Part shown: in pieces, positions 34,251 through 46,340 of the stretch
Layout of the letters: each line of letters opens with the position of its first letter
Position numbering within the stretch: the first letter of the stretch is position 1
Source: Lingula anatina
Taxonomy: Eukaryota; Brachiopoda; Lingulata; Lingulida; Lingulidae
Assembly (NCBI RefSeq): GCF_001039355.2
Contig: NW_019775291.1
Span: forward strand, 601,739 to 665,738
Length of the DNA stretch: 64,000 nucleotides
Direction of reading: 5' to 3'
Position numbers and translations under genes: made by a program
The notes under the pieces: generated by a model
Told to the model about the DNA's origin: nothing
The model's database searches: none
The model's input: the letters and a program-made list of their open reading frames with translations, nothing else

Positions 34251-34464
34251 TTAGTCGAGAAGACAAATATCGTCAACAGTGGCTCCCTCGGGATAGCTCC
34301 CTGAAAATATACAAGAGTCATGTATTCTTCTCTTCCTTGAGCTGTATGTGTGCCCTGAATTTACTCATGTTCCACATTGATGCTGTACAATTTACACAGC
34401 CAGACAGATGGCAAACTCTTAATGCCTCAAAAATAATAATGAATGATAAGAAGGTTTTAATCTT

Positions 34465-34498
<34 letters not shown>

Positions 34499-35099
34499 CA
34501 CCCTTACCGATCTTGTCGAAGTACATCTGACGCCCAATTTCCAGGTACTTCTCACACAAACTTAAGAACGCCCCGGATGCCTTGTACGTCTCCAACGCCT
34601 CATTCCACCAATCAATGGCCTCGCTGCCTTTCTTGGTCATAAGGGCTGTACCGGAAATGCACTGCATGTCGGGATCGGTGCCTGCTCCGGCTGGGTTGAT
34701 GATGACGAGTTCTGCACTAGCTGTGTTCAGTGCGTTGTTACTGTTGAATAAAGCATCTGCCTGGAAAAGCAGTGGCACCCTGTTAGGATTAGTGAACATG
34801 TACATATAAGGTTTCAGTGGAAACTCTAAGGCATCGAAAAAAAAACCCAATCTCATTTAATGTATAAATATGCACTCCCCGTTAAATGCCGAGATACTGG
34901 TATCTTTTTGAATTTTTTTCCAAAATGAATTTTTCCTTATTTATTTATTTATTTATTTATTTATCTATTTATTTATTTCAAAGACTTATAAATGTGGTGT
35001 AGAAAGTGCAGCCCAAAATACATTTATGAAAACTGACGGACAATCTACATGTATTTGGGCCAAACCGAGTCCCATTGGCGCGACGGACCGACTTTTTCA

Positions 35100-35138
<39 letters not shown>

Positions 35139-38100
35139 ACAAAAATAAATAAATAAATAAAAGAGAACACTGTGAACGTGATATCGAGAACAAGGGACTG
35201 ATAACTGGATTTTGTCTTCCATTGACGGCAGGGAAAAGGTGTTCATTGTCTCACACACACACACACACACGTCTGAAAGCGTTCACATGTCTAGGTTTGA
35301 AGATGAAAAACTTAAAAAGATGACATGCATTAGGCCTGAAATTAAGGGTACTTGAGCCAAACGGGCAACTTTCTTTACTGATATTATTTTAGCAGAGAAG
35401 AAGTCTCGCATGATCGACTTACTTCACCACTTTCAAGGGCCTCCATCCCTGCAGCGTGTCCATTTACGAAGATTGCCTCAAAACCCGTCACGCCATGGTT
35501 TATGAGGCACTGGGGTGAAGACAACTGGCCCCCAGCAAACGCTAGAAAATATGAATAATATAGATATACTTTGGCGGTCTTGGAGAATAAATAAATAAAT
35601 AAATATAGCAAATTTTTAAACACTGAGTCTGTAACATTGAAGCCACAAGACTAAAAAAAAAATAAGTGCTGGGTTTTGTCCCCTTTTTTCGTAGCTTTCT
35701 TTTATTATGCAATTCTTCTTTTATTATCATTCTTATCATTATGATCCTATAAAAAACATCTAGTTAGATTTATGTAAAGGACACGCAAAGCAGGGTTCTA
35801 TAGTATAAATTATAAGTAGGGTATATGTCATTAAAAAGTTCCATCTCTAGTATACATGTATGTACATGTGTATTCAGTCTCTTAGTAGCATTTGGTCTTT
35901 TAATTTTCAATTGCAGCAAACCTTGACAAGAAGAAAAAACATTTCCTCATCATCAAGAAACACGAAAAAATTTTTATTGATATTATCATTTTAAAATTCT
36001 GTTAGTCCCTCTTAATCACACATTAGGTCTGACCGAGAGCAAATGACAACTTTAAGGCGGGTGTTTAATCTATTTTCACCTACCACGAAAAAGCAATATA
36101 TATATACAAATCCTATCACATAAAACGCACCGTTTTAAAACAAGGAAAAAAGTTGCTACCGTTTTATGCTTTACTTACACTATATTTTCGGACCATTGCA
36201 AATAATTTATGCTGATTTGATTTATACTAAATAAATGCTGATATCAATTAACAATGAGCCCTTTTGGAGAAACTGGCGCCTGTGTAGAAGCGTTGTACTA
36301 GTTAACCTGAAAATCCACCCACCGACTATCTTCCCAGTCACGTTCTGTGTTTCAACCAAAGGACTGCTTGGCAGGACCATCATGTTGGATTTCAGTGGTG
36401 AGAACGGATTGGAGAACTCCACCTGTTGTTGGCGTTCTGTGGTGATTCCAAAGCCAAAACAGCCGTCAAACCATTCCCCCATCACACCTATGTTTGGATA
36501 ATATTCTTTGTCAATATGACTTGATTTTCGTGTAAATTATTATTAAAGGCACAGAATGGAATTTGGACCAACGACTAAGAACATTGTTAAAAACGAAGTT
36601 TGAAGAATATACACTGGATTTGTATACCCTGGTCATTTTAATTTAATTTTCCTATAAAATAGGCATTATGACTTTTTTATCGCCTTACCTATTTCATGGT
36701 GATTTGAAACTGGCAGATGAATAGCTGCACTTACCAAGATTTTTATTTATTTATTTATTTTAGGGGGATTATTTCTAGATAATTCGACATGTTACATTAT
36801 GTTCAATGTTTATAGCAACGCATCACAAGCACCACTTTCTGGTAATGTGGAATTCATTTAAAGGTTTTTACCTTCCCCGGCTATATTTTCTCCATTAGGG
36901 CCAGCTTCCATACATTTCTGCACCGGTATTGTTGTGTAATCACATTCCTTTTCAGCTATTTCGCAAACTGAAAGGAAAATGGATGAGATATGACATATGC
37001 AAATGGCAGGGGGAGAGAGAATTTGTTTCAAGAGAAAAACACATGAGAGAGAGAAATTTCAAAAGCAAAAAGGATACACATTCGCTACGTATAGTATGAA
37101 AATAAGGGCACCATTATTTATATGTTTGTGTGCTCGTGTTTCAATATTGATCTTTGAAAAAAAGAACCAAGATGTTTCACATCAATGCCTACCAGCGGTT
37201 ACACACACGAGCTGTCTGTTTCATAAAAAGTGTACGTAGTGTGTCAGGGACCAAAAGCTTGCCCTTTTTTAAAGGGCTTGATTTATCCGACTAGTTGAAT
37301 TTCAAAAGGTTTCTTTAAGACCCCATTCCCAGAGATTAGATCGATCCAACTAGATCGACCTAACTCCCTGGGGGTTCACGCTAAATAGCTGTCAGCCGAG
37401 CGGGCACGAAAGTTAATTACCCCCTTACAGCTTGTAGTAGGCGGGACGGACATTTAAGCCGGATTATCAGACAGTAATCTAGTTAGACTCCCCACGGGGA
37501 CAGATCGATCTAAAATCTATGGGAATGCGCCCTAAGGGTGGCTTCTTTTTTATTTTCTCTTTCAATAAGACCCTTTTGAGCAAGTTGTGATTCCCTGGTG
37601 ACAATAATCCATTTAGATATACCAACAATATTTATGTGGGCCAATTTTTCTAAAAGCTTTCAGTCTAATATGGCATAGTCGGCTATTTGATCTTATTAGC
37701 CCGGAAATAATATGCATGGCAAGTACTGGTAGGCCTACATGTACATCTCTGGATTTATGACCACATGTTGTTTCTTTTTTAAATATTAGTCACATTTTGT
37801 CCGAAGGAAAGTAATTTGCTTAACTTACCTGCCTGCAGAAGTTCACGGTAAAGCCCCGTAAATTCTCCAGAGGAATTTCTGAAAAAAGGTGACATCTTAA
37901 AACACACACCTTTTCTAACTTTGCGTGAAGAACAGTTACACTGCTTCCTACACTGTGAAGTGCACTTCATCATTGCAGTGAAATCACTTGTTGATAAGTA
38001 CGCACGTGCACATCACCCGCGAGGACACATACACACGTGAACTTTAAGTTTCTATTCGAAGTGATATATACACAAACATGTACAAAGCCAGATGCACTAA

Positions 38101-41100
38101 AATGACAAAATGTGAGATCTGATACCAAATATGTCACTTCAACAAATCATTGAGAAGTTTTCAGCAACACCCCAGCACTAGTAGACTATTATCACATCTA
38201 TCACCAAACTCCAATTAATGTACAACATAAACATAATCAGTGTGCGTGTGTGTGCGTGCGTGGTTGTTTGTCTGTGTATGTGATCAATATTACTACCTTC
38301 ACTCTTGTCTGCTTAGTAAAAACTGCGTTAGTCCTTGTTTTCTACTTTAAGTACATTGCAAAAGTGCAGGTATATTCATTATTCAACAAGGAACTGCCGC
38401 AAACATCTATGTAGGTTATGGAAAGAAAAGAAATGCACGCAATAGAATCTCATAAACGTTCCCTTTAACCAGAGAATGAAAAAGACAAGGACTTACAGGT
38501 ATGACAGCGGAGGGGGATAGATTGGCATTTCAAACACCCATACCTATAATATAATATAATATAATATAATATAATATAATATAATTTTTCACTTTTACTC
38601 TGACGGTTTACAATGGGCATCAATTGTGATAGCCCGAGGTCTTGCGAATTAACGCAAAATCAAGCCAGATTTTGAGGGATTTGAAGGAGAGTTTGATCGG
38701 AAATTATTTTAATAGTACCCAAGAATCATAGTAGAGACTGTTAAATCTTTAAAATGATGTGCAATACTAAATTATAATATTGTTGCTGTGATTGCAGTGA
38801 GACCGAATATACATGCAGGTACATACATTTGTAGAAATAATGCTTTATTTAAAGTCTTAAAAGACGTTAAGGGATGACTTTACGTGCACTGTCTGTAGAT
38901 ATACTAAAGTACATGATAAATTCTGGTAAAATTTCACTACTTTCAAACACTACACTACTATTGGCGGATTTGTAGCTTATTTACGTGAAATGGTAGAAGT
39001 GGCAAATCCACCCTCTCCCACTCCTTAAAAAAATACCATACTCATACGATAATCAAGTACATGTCCGTTTGTATCCATGTGTAACGTTCTTACCTATTCG
39101 GTTAGATACAAATAAATTATTTATTTATATTTACTTATTTATTCAAAATATTTAAATTAATTTATCTTTTTTTGTTAAAGCACTCCCTCAAAATATCTTG
39201 ACCCGCCAGCGGTATTTTAAAACATAATTTATAAATCGGAATATAATGATGCTTTAATCACGTTCGATGACTACACGACCTTTCAGTTGATAAGAACAGG
39301 TTACCTTGGGTGGCTGAAGAGGGCATGGCGGGGGACCAGGCGGCGCTCTTCTAACACTTTCGCCTTGTCCGACCACAGCAAACAGGAAAACCAACGTGGA
39401 AATCTGCCCCAGTAGAGATAAATTAGAGTATGTGTTGTGAAACATGTTTTGCATATTATGTACGTTAAATTATAAATATAATATAATATAATATAATATA
39501 ATATAATATAATATAATATAATATAATATAATATACATGTAATTTGGGGCAACAATGCCAGAAAATTACTATCTATCAGTGATTCAGCGTTCTTACTACA
39601 TTAATTGCAATATTGAGTCAAATTTTGAAACAAGAAAGAAGGAAAAAATGTAATGGACGTTGATTTTATATAGGAAGGCGGCAATTCAATAATAATTTAC
39701 CATTGTGTGCTAGCTGATTTTATACAAGTGTACTCTCGTCTTTTGCACAAAATGGCAAGTCCTTCATTGGCGCAACTATTCATAAGACACCCATATATTA
39801 CATGAACTCTCAAAATGTGACAGTTTGTTACCGGGTGACTTTGCCGAGGGACAATGCTGTTTATATATGATATGGAAAGAAACATGTGGGCACAATCCAC
39901 TTAACTGTATGGGTAATATTACCACAATAACCACATACTATCAATGTGCATATTAAAGATACGCTCCTTAATGCATGTGTTTGTAAATCCCCCAAGTTAT
40001 ATTTTAGCCTGAAAAGCTTCTTATATTTCCAAATTCAGATATTGAAGACAATAAAATCATTTAAATAAAAGTTTATCTGAAGCGTAATTAGTGTCGTTAT
40101 TATTTTCTCAGCTTTGTCAGATAGCCATTGACAGCTCTCAACGTCTGTATTTACACACCACAAGGCCGCGATACAGTTATTTAGAAAAATCATTTTGAAT
40201 AAAAAATGGTATAAGACAGGGACTTGTCCAACAGTGATTTATGAGAAAAAAAAGAAAAACTCTTTTTTAAGGAAAATTCATTTTGGCGGGTAAATCTTGT
40301 CGAGAGTGCCTTAAAAGACACATATTGGACGTAAGGACCTCATGAGGCAAAAGTGTCATTTTCCTGAAGTTTCCAATCCTTTTCTCCTTAATGAACAAGG
40401 ACGTACCACATCCAAACATTTTCACAAAATTAGGATCCATAAACCTGTGTGTATGTCTAAGTTCTAGTTTTTGACCCAATCTCTTAATGGAGATGAAAAC
40501 TGGTGAATTTCACTCATGACAGTCAAAATTAAATTGCTAATAAAGAAGAAATTTACCCAAATTCCCGGAGCTTTTCCTTTGTAAAATAAAGATTAAAAGC
40601 ATGAAAGCATTAAAGTATTACATCAATTTTAAAATGCATTTCGCAAATCTTTATATAGAATTTGAAATTGAAAAACAATGCGAAATCAAGGTACAACGGT
40701 GACAGGTTATTCACAATAACTTTCCTATTTTAGGTTTAATGTTACTGTTATTTGGCGAAATGGCACACATTTGCATTCGGTCCTTAACCCTCTACCTGGG
40801 TCATAGAGAGTTTTGCGCCGTATATTCACAGATATTTAAGTGGCTTATCTTATACAAATCACTCTACTATGAGAATTTTGGCGTCGTCGCCCTGTTAGCA
40901 TCTGGAAGACAGTTTCAGTCCTTTACGGCAGGGTGGATGATAGCCCGCGGGTGGCATGTTGCGTGAGGGCGCAAGCACGCAAGCAAACATTGATCGAGTA
41001 ATTGTCAGTAAGAAGATTAAAATCAGCACTGGGATATATGAAACCTCTCATCATATTATTCTGTTGAAAAGGATGAACTCTGAACTGCCAGAAGGGAATG

Positions 41101-41330
41101 AGTAGCTTCGGGAAGTGAAAGCGATAGAGGGTGAGAGTTGATGTAAAATAAAAATAAAGAAATCCGAGAAATTTTTATGGGTAAAAGAAGCAAATCAACC
41201 AGATGATGAAAACAGTCGATTTCAGAGAACGGCGTACTCTTCAAACTCAAATGAGACAAATGTACATACTCAAAAAATCAAGCAGAATTCAGCACGGACT
41301 TACCTTTGCAGTATTCATCTTGAATGTCAT
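34251..41330 (-). CDS. Secreted solute-binding-protein family 3 (SBP_bac_3-like) protein, complete copy
   Basis: Nine coding exons on the minus strand: 41304-41330, 39305-39403, 38497-38543, 37829-37878, 36872-36967, 36323-36487, 35423-35541, 34508-34760 and 34251-34300. All phases agree, giving about 301 residues, or 297 from the second ATG at 41318. The N-terminus is a signal peptide (MNTAKISTLVFLFAVVG). The body follows the periplasmic amino-acid-binding fold: VWVFEMPIYPPPLSYL and GEFTGLYRELLQA at the start, GITTERQQQVEFSNPF in the centre, GMEALESGEADALF as the second-lobe strand, then GTALMTKKGSEAIDWWNEAL. It ends GATVDDICLLD. Bacterial members capture amino acids for ABC transporters. 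A secreted animal version could bind a small ligand, but there is no membrane segment and no receptor channel, so it is not an ionotropic glutamate receptor. A family-1 MITE and two (ATAAT)n tracts lie in or beside introns. Confidence 0.87.
34471..34498. repeat. A run in an intron
   Basis: 28 consecutive A, just below the last long exon of the SBP-like gene. The open frames 34196-34642 and 34419-34856 read through it and are not genes on their own. Confidence 0.9.
34937..35160. repeat. (TTTA)n and (AAAT)n arrays as an inverted pair
   Basis: TTTA units at 34940-34978 and AAAT units at 35099-35160 flank about 120 bp containing GGGCCAAACCGAGTCCCATT. They sit in an intron of the SBP-like gene. 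A (CA)n tract follows at about 35250-35270. Confidence 0.8.
37318..37533. mobile_element. MITE, family 1 (copy c), inverted relative to copy a
   Basis: The ends AGACCCCATTCCCA and, in reverse complement, AGGGCGCATTCCCA bound an interior nearly the same as 268-483 in reverse orientation. TTAA precedes the left end. It lies in an intron of the SBP-like gene. Confidence 0.85.
38548..38585. repeat. (ATAAT)n pentanucleotide microsatellite
   Basis: About seven units that end within 5 bp of the acceptor of the third coding exon of the SBP-like gene. The array therefore replaces the usual polypyrimidine tract on the minus strand. Confidence 0.9.
39475..39533. repeat. (ATAAT)n pentanucleotide microsatellite
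   Basis: About eleven units, roughly 70 bp upstream (in transcript sense) of the second coding exon of the SBP-like gene. Confidence 0.9.
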
Positions 41331-41382
41331 AAACGTCTGCCTGAAATGCATGATGTGCGTCTTAATACCTATCCTCCTGATT

Positions 41383-41390
41383 ATGCAAAT
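41383..41390. promoter_or_regulatory. Octamer ATGCAAAT upstream of the SBP-like gene
   Basis: A perfect POU-type octamer lies about 50-60 bp upstream of the first ATG of the minus-strand gene, beside a TACGTCA half-CRE at 41395. Its position fits a promoter; activity is inferred only. Confidence 0.35.
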
Positions 41391-41479
41391 TACCTACGTC
41401 ATTGATATCATCCCTGTTCTTTGGTTAGATGAATCATCACACCAAGTCCAATTCAATTCCAATCTGCATGTGTCACATT

Positions 41480-42640
41480 GACATGGCTTTTTAAAAGTAA
41501 ATACATTGAACTCCACGGTTCGCATAACATGGAGATTTTGAGACGGTAAATTATGTTGGGATAGCACCGATCAGAATGAAGAAATCCGTTCCGCAAGATT
41601 TTCTGGAATTAAACGATAACTGGAGTTCTGAAAAGCGCAGTATATGAACTACCAGTACAATAGTTCACTTGTACCATTTATCGGATTCACGTTGCACGTG
41701 ATAAAAAATGAAATTGTTTTTCAAAAAGGATATCTTGTAATATATGCTGACAGTAAACACACATTTGTTCCGTTCACACTGTTTCATGTATGTTGACGAG
41801 TACTTGTTAACGTCCCCAAAACATTTGATTTTCTATCCTCAGACCATTCGCCCTTCTGCCTGTTAACACATCCTCACTCAGAAAAGACCTACTTGACTGC
41901 ACCTGCACCCATATTTACGGGGTGTATTCCAAATATGAATGATTTACTTTTAACAGGAGCATATAAAATGTTGCAATCATGACATGGACCGCATGTGCTA
42001 GTTGTTTGTGATTTCACCACTTTATTGAATAAAAGCAGAATTTACATACACTTAACAAACCGATCATAAATCGAATATTTTAGATGGAAAACAACGACGA
42101 GGAAGCACCCACGTTATTAATACATATTAAACTATACGAAAAATAAATAATGTCCCCAATAAAAGCCCTATTCTCAAAACCATGGGTGTAATTTCCGTGT
42201 CGTAATAACATGACGACCACGCTGCAGCCATGTTTTAGCATAGAAACTAAGGGACGTAGTGATCAACTTTCCTCAACATGAACACTTCAAGGTGACCTTT
42301 TAAGACTTCATTTCATCTTCATTTCAAGCTGATACAACACGTGAAATAAAAAGCCAGATGCTGATCACTACTTATATAAAATTAAAGAGCACTTCAAAGG
42401 CTTTCTGCTGGCATGCATTGCTTCGACATTTAAAATATGTATTAACTTTCGGTAACACTGGAAACCCGTCCATCTCTCTGGAAAACAGAGTTTACCATAT
42501 TCTCAATACAAATGTGTCACTCATTAAACTTTACTTACAAGTACTACCGTTTTTAAAGACTAGCATCACTCGATTACAAAACTGTGACAACAATATACCA
42601 GTAAAGTTTAGGAGTTGATGTTTTTAGTCATCCAGTCAAA
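41480..42640. other. Intergenic, no gene seen
   Basis: The open frame at 42358-42618 has no recognised similarity. No RNA gene is seen. Confidence 0.4.
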
Positions 42641-42643
42641 TTA

Positions 42644-42870
42644 TGGCTCATTCCCATATTGGTCTGCTTAGATCGATCAAACTCTATGGGGACTCCTGCG
42701 GAGTGCAATTGATTTAACAGATTAACACGCCTCCTACTGTTTTCCGACGCACTCGTATAATCGCCAGCTTTTCTGTATTCTACTCATTGCCAAGAGGGGG
42801 CATGTTAATCTGTTAATTGGATCGATATATAAATCTATGTAGAACGATGGTGCCTATGGGAAAGAGCCCT
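42644..42870. mobile_element. MITE, family 1 (diverged copy)
   Basis: The ends GGCTCATTCCCATA and, in reverse complement, GGGCTCTTTCCCATA enclose paired arms (GATTTAACAGATTAACACGC with CATGTTAATCTGTTAATTGG). The interior has drifted from copies a and c. Confidence 0.65.
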
Positions 42871-43736
42871 TAGAATCATACGAATCATATCATATGGATC
42901 AATCGAAATCTGGAACTTAAAATTTACGGCTACCCGGCGTTGTAGTCTCACCCGTGTACTGTATGTCACACACTGAGGTGACCAGTCCATCTATATAAAT
43001 TCCAAGTGAAAGGTCTCAGGCTGTCACCAGAACGGTGGTTAGTCGTTAAACATTAGTTCCAGAATCCGATTGATACATATACCTGATACCAGGACAGTGT
43101 ATCTCGACTCTCTGATCTACATCAAATAGGAGCGGGCACAAATAATAATTTACGTCTGCCTAGTTGAAGTTTACAATGGTCTATCAGCCATGAATCCTGG
43201 ATACCAGACTATCAACCTCTTTTTCATTCTGTGCTCGTAAAAACTTTGACATTTTTATACTTAAATATTTGATATGTTTTTGAGGTAGCATGTTATCTGT
43301 AAGTGTAACACTAGCTGATTGAATCAACACAAAATATATATCATAAAGATGTCCATTTTGTAGCAGAAAATACATATCCAATTCACATATTTCAGAGTTT
43401 CCCTTCCACCCTGTTCTGTTTTCAGTACATGGTTAGAACATCTAAATCTAGCTAATGCTGCTTTCTACAGTTAAAAGTTTCACACATTCACACAAATATA
43501 TAGGTTACTTGATTAAATGAGGTTTTAAAAACACTATGAATGCGCCAGCATATTAGAGTACGCAGCATATTATAGTACGCAGGAGGGTTTCTGGTTGCCA
43601 TCTATTCTATGGCGCGAGAATTGATTTAGACATAAATTTAAGCTGTGACCCTAGAAGAAGGTAGTATCTGGTCTCAGCCGTTGTTTTCTTAGTCTGTCAA
43701 CCGCGATGCTGTACTATTTAGGCACACATCTGCCAG
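42871..43736. other. Intergenic, no gene seen
   Basis: No exon is recognised. A near-duplicate of CAGCATATTAGAGTACG occurs twice at 43550-43580. Confidence 0.4.
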
Positions 43737-45842
43737 TTAGTCTAGAAGACAAATATCAGCGACGGAGGCTCCAACTGGGTACCGACCTAAAATGAAGTAA
43801 GGCAGTTGTTCACTTTCGTTGTTTGACGGAATTTTAAATGTAGGAGGTATTTCAAAGTAAACGTTTTCTTCAGAGTAGCCCATATAAACTTTTAGTTACA
43901 ATTTTTTACAGATACACAAACCAAATGCAAAAATAATCTCTGTCAGAAGAAGACATAACGGCAAACACATTGTGTATGTCTTTTTTTATCTTATTTATTT
44001 ATTTATTTTGAAAACCGATACTGTCTCTTATTTACAGTCGTTTTTGTGTTCACGTTTATCAGACAATCTAGAAGATATACCTATTCTGCTGTGGAACATT
44101 TCCCGTCCAATTCTTAGATATTTTCGACACAGTTCTGCATACGCGCCGGAAGCCTTGTATTGCTCAAATGCTTTATTCCACCAATCAAGAGCTGCGCTCC
44201 CTTTTTTTGTCATCAAAGCGGCACCGGAAACACACTGCATGTTGTGACTGGCGACAGGTCCGAGTGGATTGATGACGACTAGATCTGGAGTTTCAATGCT
44301 GAAAGGGCTGTTGGGAATAAAAATCGCGTCTGCCTAAATGACAAATAAATAAACAATCAGATAGATAGATAGATATAAAGTAGTGAATACATTTCCTTGT
44401 CGATAAGGCTTTTGAAAAAAAAGCATAGTTGTAGGAAATCATCGCATGGCTTAAATGTGAAATATTTACAACATTTCAACTAAACTTACTTGCAGGAAAT
44501 GTCATTACAGAGAGAAGGTTCTGATCATGAAATTCTAGTATCACAAAATTTATAAAATGACCTTTTCATTTAGATACGTTTTTCAGATTTAATAAGAACG
44601 ATGGACACTGAGCTTTATTTGCTTGTGCCATACCTTTCCAGTTTGAAGGTATTTAACTCCCTCTTCATGTCCTGATACGTAGACTACTTGGAAACCGGTC
44701 ACTCCATGGGCCCGAAGACATTCGGGTGTGGCCATTAGACCATCCATAAAAGCTGGAAAAAAATACATAAAATATTTGAATGCATATGTACCTAAGGACG
44801 TCTACTGAAAAGAATGAAAATGTGTTAATATATGGGTACTCTAAATTTTTTAAGTTTACAACAAGTTGTCATTAACCATTACGTACATAAAGATTTTGAA
44901 AAGTTTTATATTCTGAACACCAAATTCTTCTTTAAGTTTTGGCAGATTATTATTTAAAGAAAAAATGGCTTCATGCTTACCAGTGATATATATTATTATG
45001 TTGTTACGAAATGTGACAGGTGAGATGTGCAGCATTGTACCAGAGAAAATATCTCAAAAAATCACACTAGAATAATTGAAATAAAGTTCAATTGAAATAA
45101 AGTTTGATTACCCAGCTTCATTTTTCGTTTATCAAAGCACCCACCTACAGTTTTACCACTGACATCAGGAGTCTGAAGCAGAGTGCTGTTGGGAAGTACC
45201 AACATGTTGGAGTGGAGAGGTTCGAATGGCTTCGAAAAGGCAACCTGCCGCAGCCTTTCCTTATTGATTCCCCATCCTAGACAGCCATCAAACCATTCTC
45301 CCATAAGGCCTGGAGATTATAACAAGCAATTACTACATAAAGAAAAGAATCAATATAATTCTTTGGATAGAATATGGAAATGAAATATGAAAGCTAATCT
45401 CACCACAGTCTTATTATACCAAAAATTACCATTAACTTAGAATTGATACAAAAACCTCTTCGAATGATTTTCTGCTTTTTCTCTTATCGAACTGTTCTAT
45501 TATTATTAAACTGTGCAAGAGCTTTGCCACGGTAAAATCCCCAAACTGGTGGCGAGTGACTCTGCCGAAGTCTCCCGTTGGGGCTCTGCAGCCGGTAAAA
45601 TCACCAATACCGCTTCGCTTTCGGGGCGGGGGAGGGGGGGCTAATGAAAATTATTTAATATTTAACGTATTTTTGTCAATTTTCATTAGGGGATTTTAAC
45701 ATGACTATTTGTTAAGAGAGAGAGAGAGAGAGATTTCTCTATTTACCTTCTCCTGCGTTCAATTCTCCTCTGGGGCCAGACTCCATGCAGGACCTTAAGG
45801 GCATAGTAGTGGTCTCACAGCGTTTTCCAGCTAACTTGCATA
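43737..45842 (-). CDS. Secreted SBP_bac_3-like protein, second copy (5' exons not found)
   Basis: Five exons on the minus strand: 45747-45842, 45145-45309, 44634-44752, 44081-44333 and 43737-43786. Their lengths (96, 165, 119, 253, 50) and phases are exactly those of the last five exons of the neighbouring gene, so the two are tandem duplicates. Matching motifs include LMGEWFDGCLGWGINKERLR, SGAALMTKKGSAALDWWNKA and a C-terminus GASVADICLLD. Charged and aromatic positions in the second lobe differ (ADAIFIPNSP against ADALFNSNNA), so ligand choice may differ. The signal-peptide exon and the exons for the first strand were not found upstream. The region there has an N at 45914, an (ATA)n tract and a LINE. 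The gene is either truncated or its 5' part is missing from the assembly. Confidence 0.8.
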
Positions 45843-46265
45843 CTGGAAGCATTCGATTTACACCGTATACAGATCTATTTAAACAAAAAGAACAAAGAGA
45901 GAGAAAGAGAAACNAAAATTAAGTCCAGGAAATTTGGTGGTGATGTGATCCCCAGTACAGGTAGCCCTCTCTCCCTCTCTTGTGATCATATCTAGCTTCA
46001 AAATTGTAAAATTGCATGCTGACGTGTCCGTGGATCATGTAACATGATACATATGTAGCAGTGTGTAGTTATTATTTTACCCCACAGATGAAGTTGTGTT
46101 TTTGCTTTTGTTTGTTATATTTGATAATGGCTACCAAACCCTAATACATGTAAGTTGTGGACCAATTTTGATGAAAAATTCCGGTAAGATCAGAAAAGGG
46201 CCAGCTTAAAATTATTAAGATTTTGGTGAGAAAAAAATCATTGATTAATGATGAAAATTAAGGTG

Positions 46266-46271
46266 GCTTTC

Positions 46272-46311
<40 letters not shown>

Positions 46312-46340
46312 TGATAATAATAATGATAATAATAATAATT
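46266..46340. repeat. (ATA)n microsatellite, LINE tail
   Basis: Imperfect ATA/ATG repeats at the 3' end of the minus-strand LINE. They are consistent with its poly(TTA)-like tail. Confidence 0.75.

Noticed and set aside
34196-34642. Plus-strand open frame ending in Lys and Ser-rich sequence
   Set aside because: It crosses an A run and lies antisense to two well-supported SBP-like exons.
39404-39454. ATG at 39454 as the start of the SBP-like protein
   Set aside because: It gives a less typical signal peptide. A strong acceptor at 39404 and the exon at 41304 yield a compact signal peptide with consistent phase.
36222-45383. Ionotropic glutamate receptor as identity of the SBP-like genes
   Set aside because: There are no transmembrane or pore exons between the two lobes, and the protein ends shortly after the second lobe.
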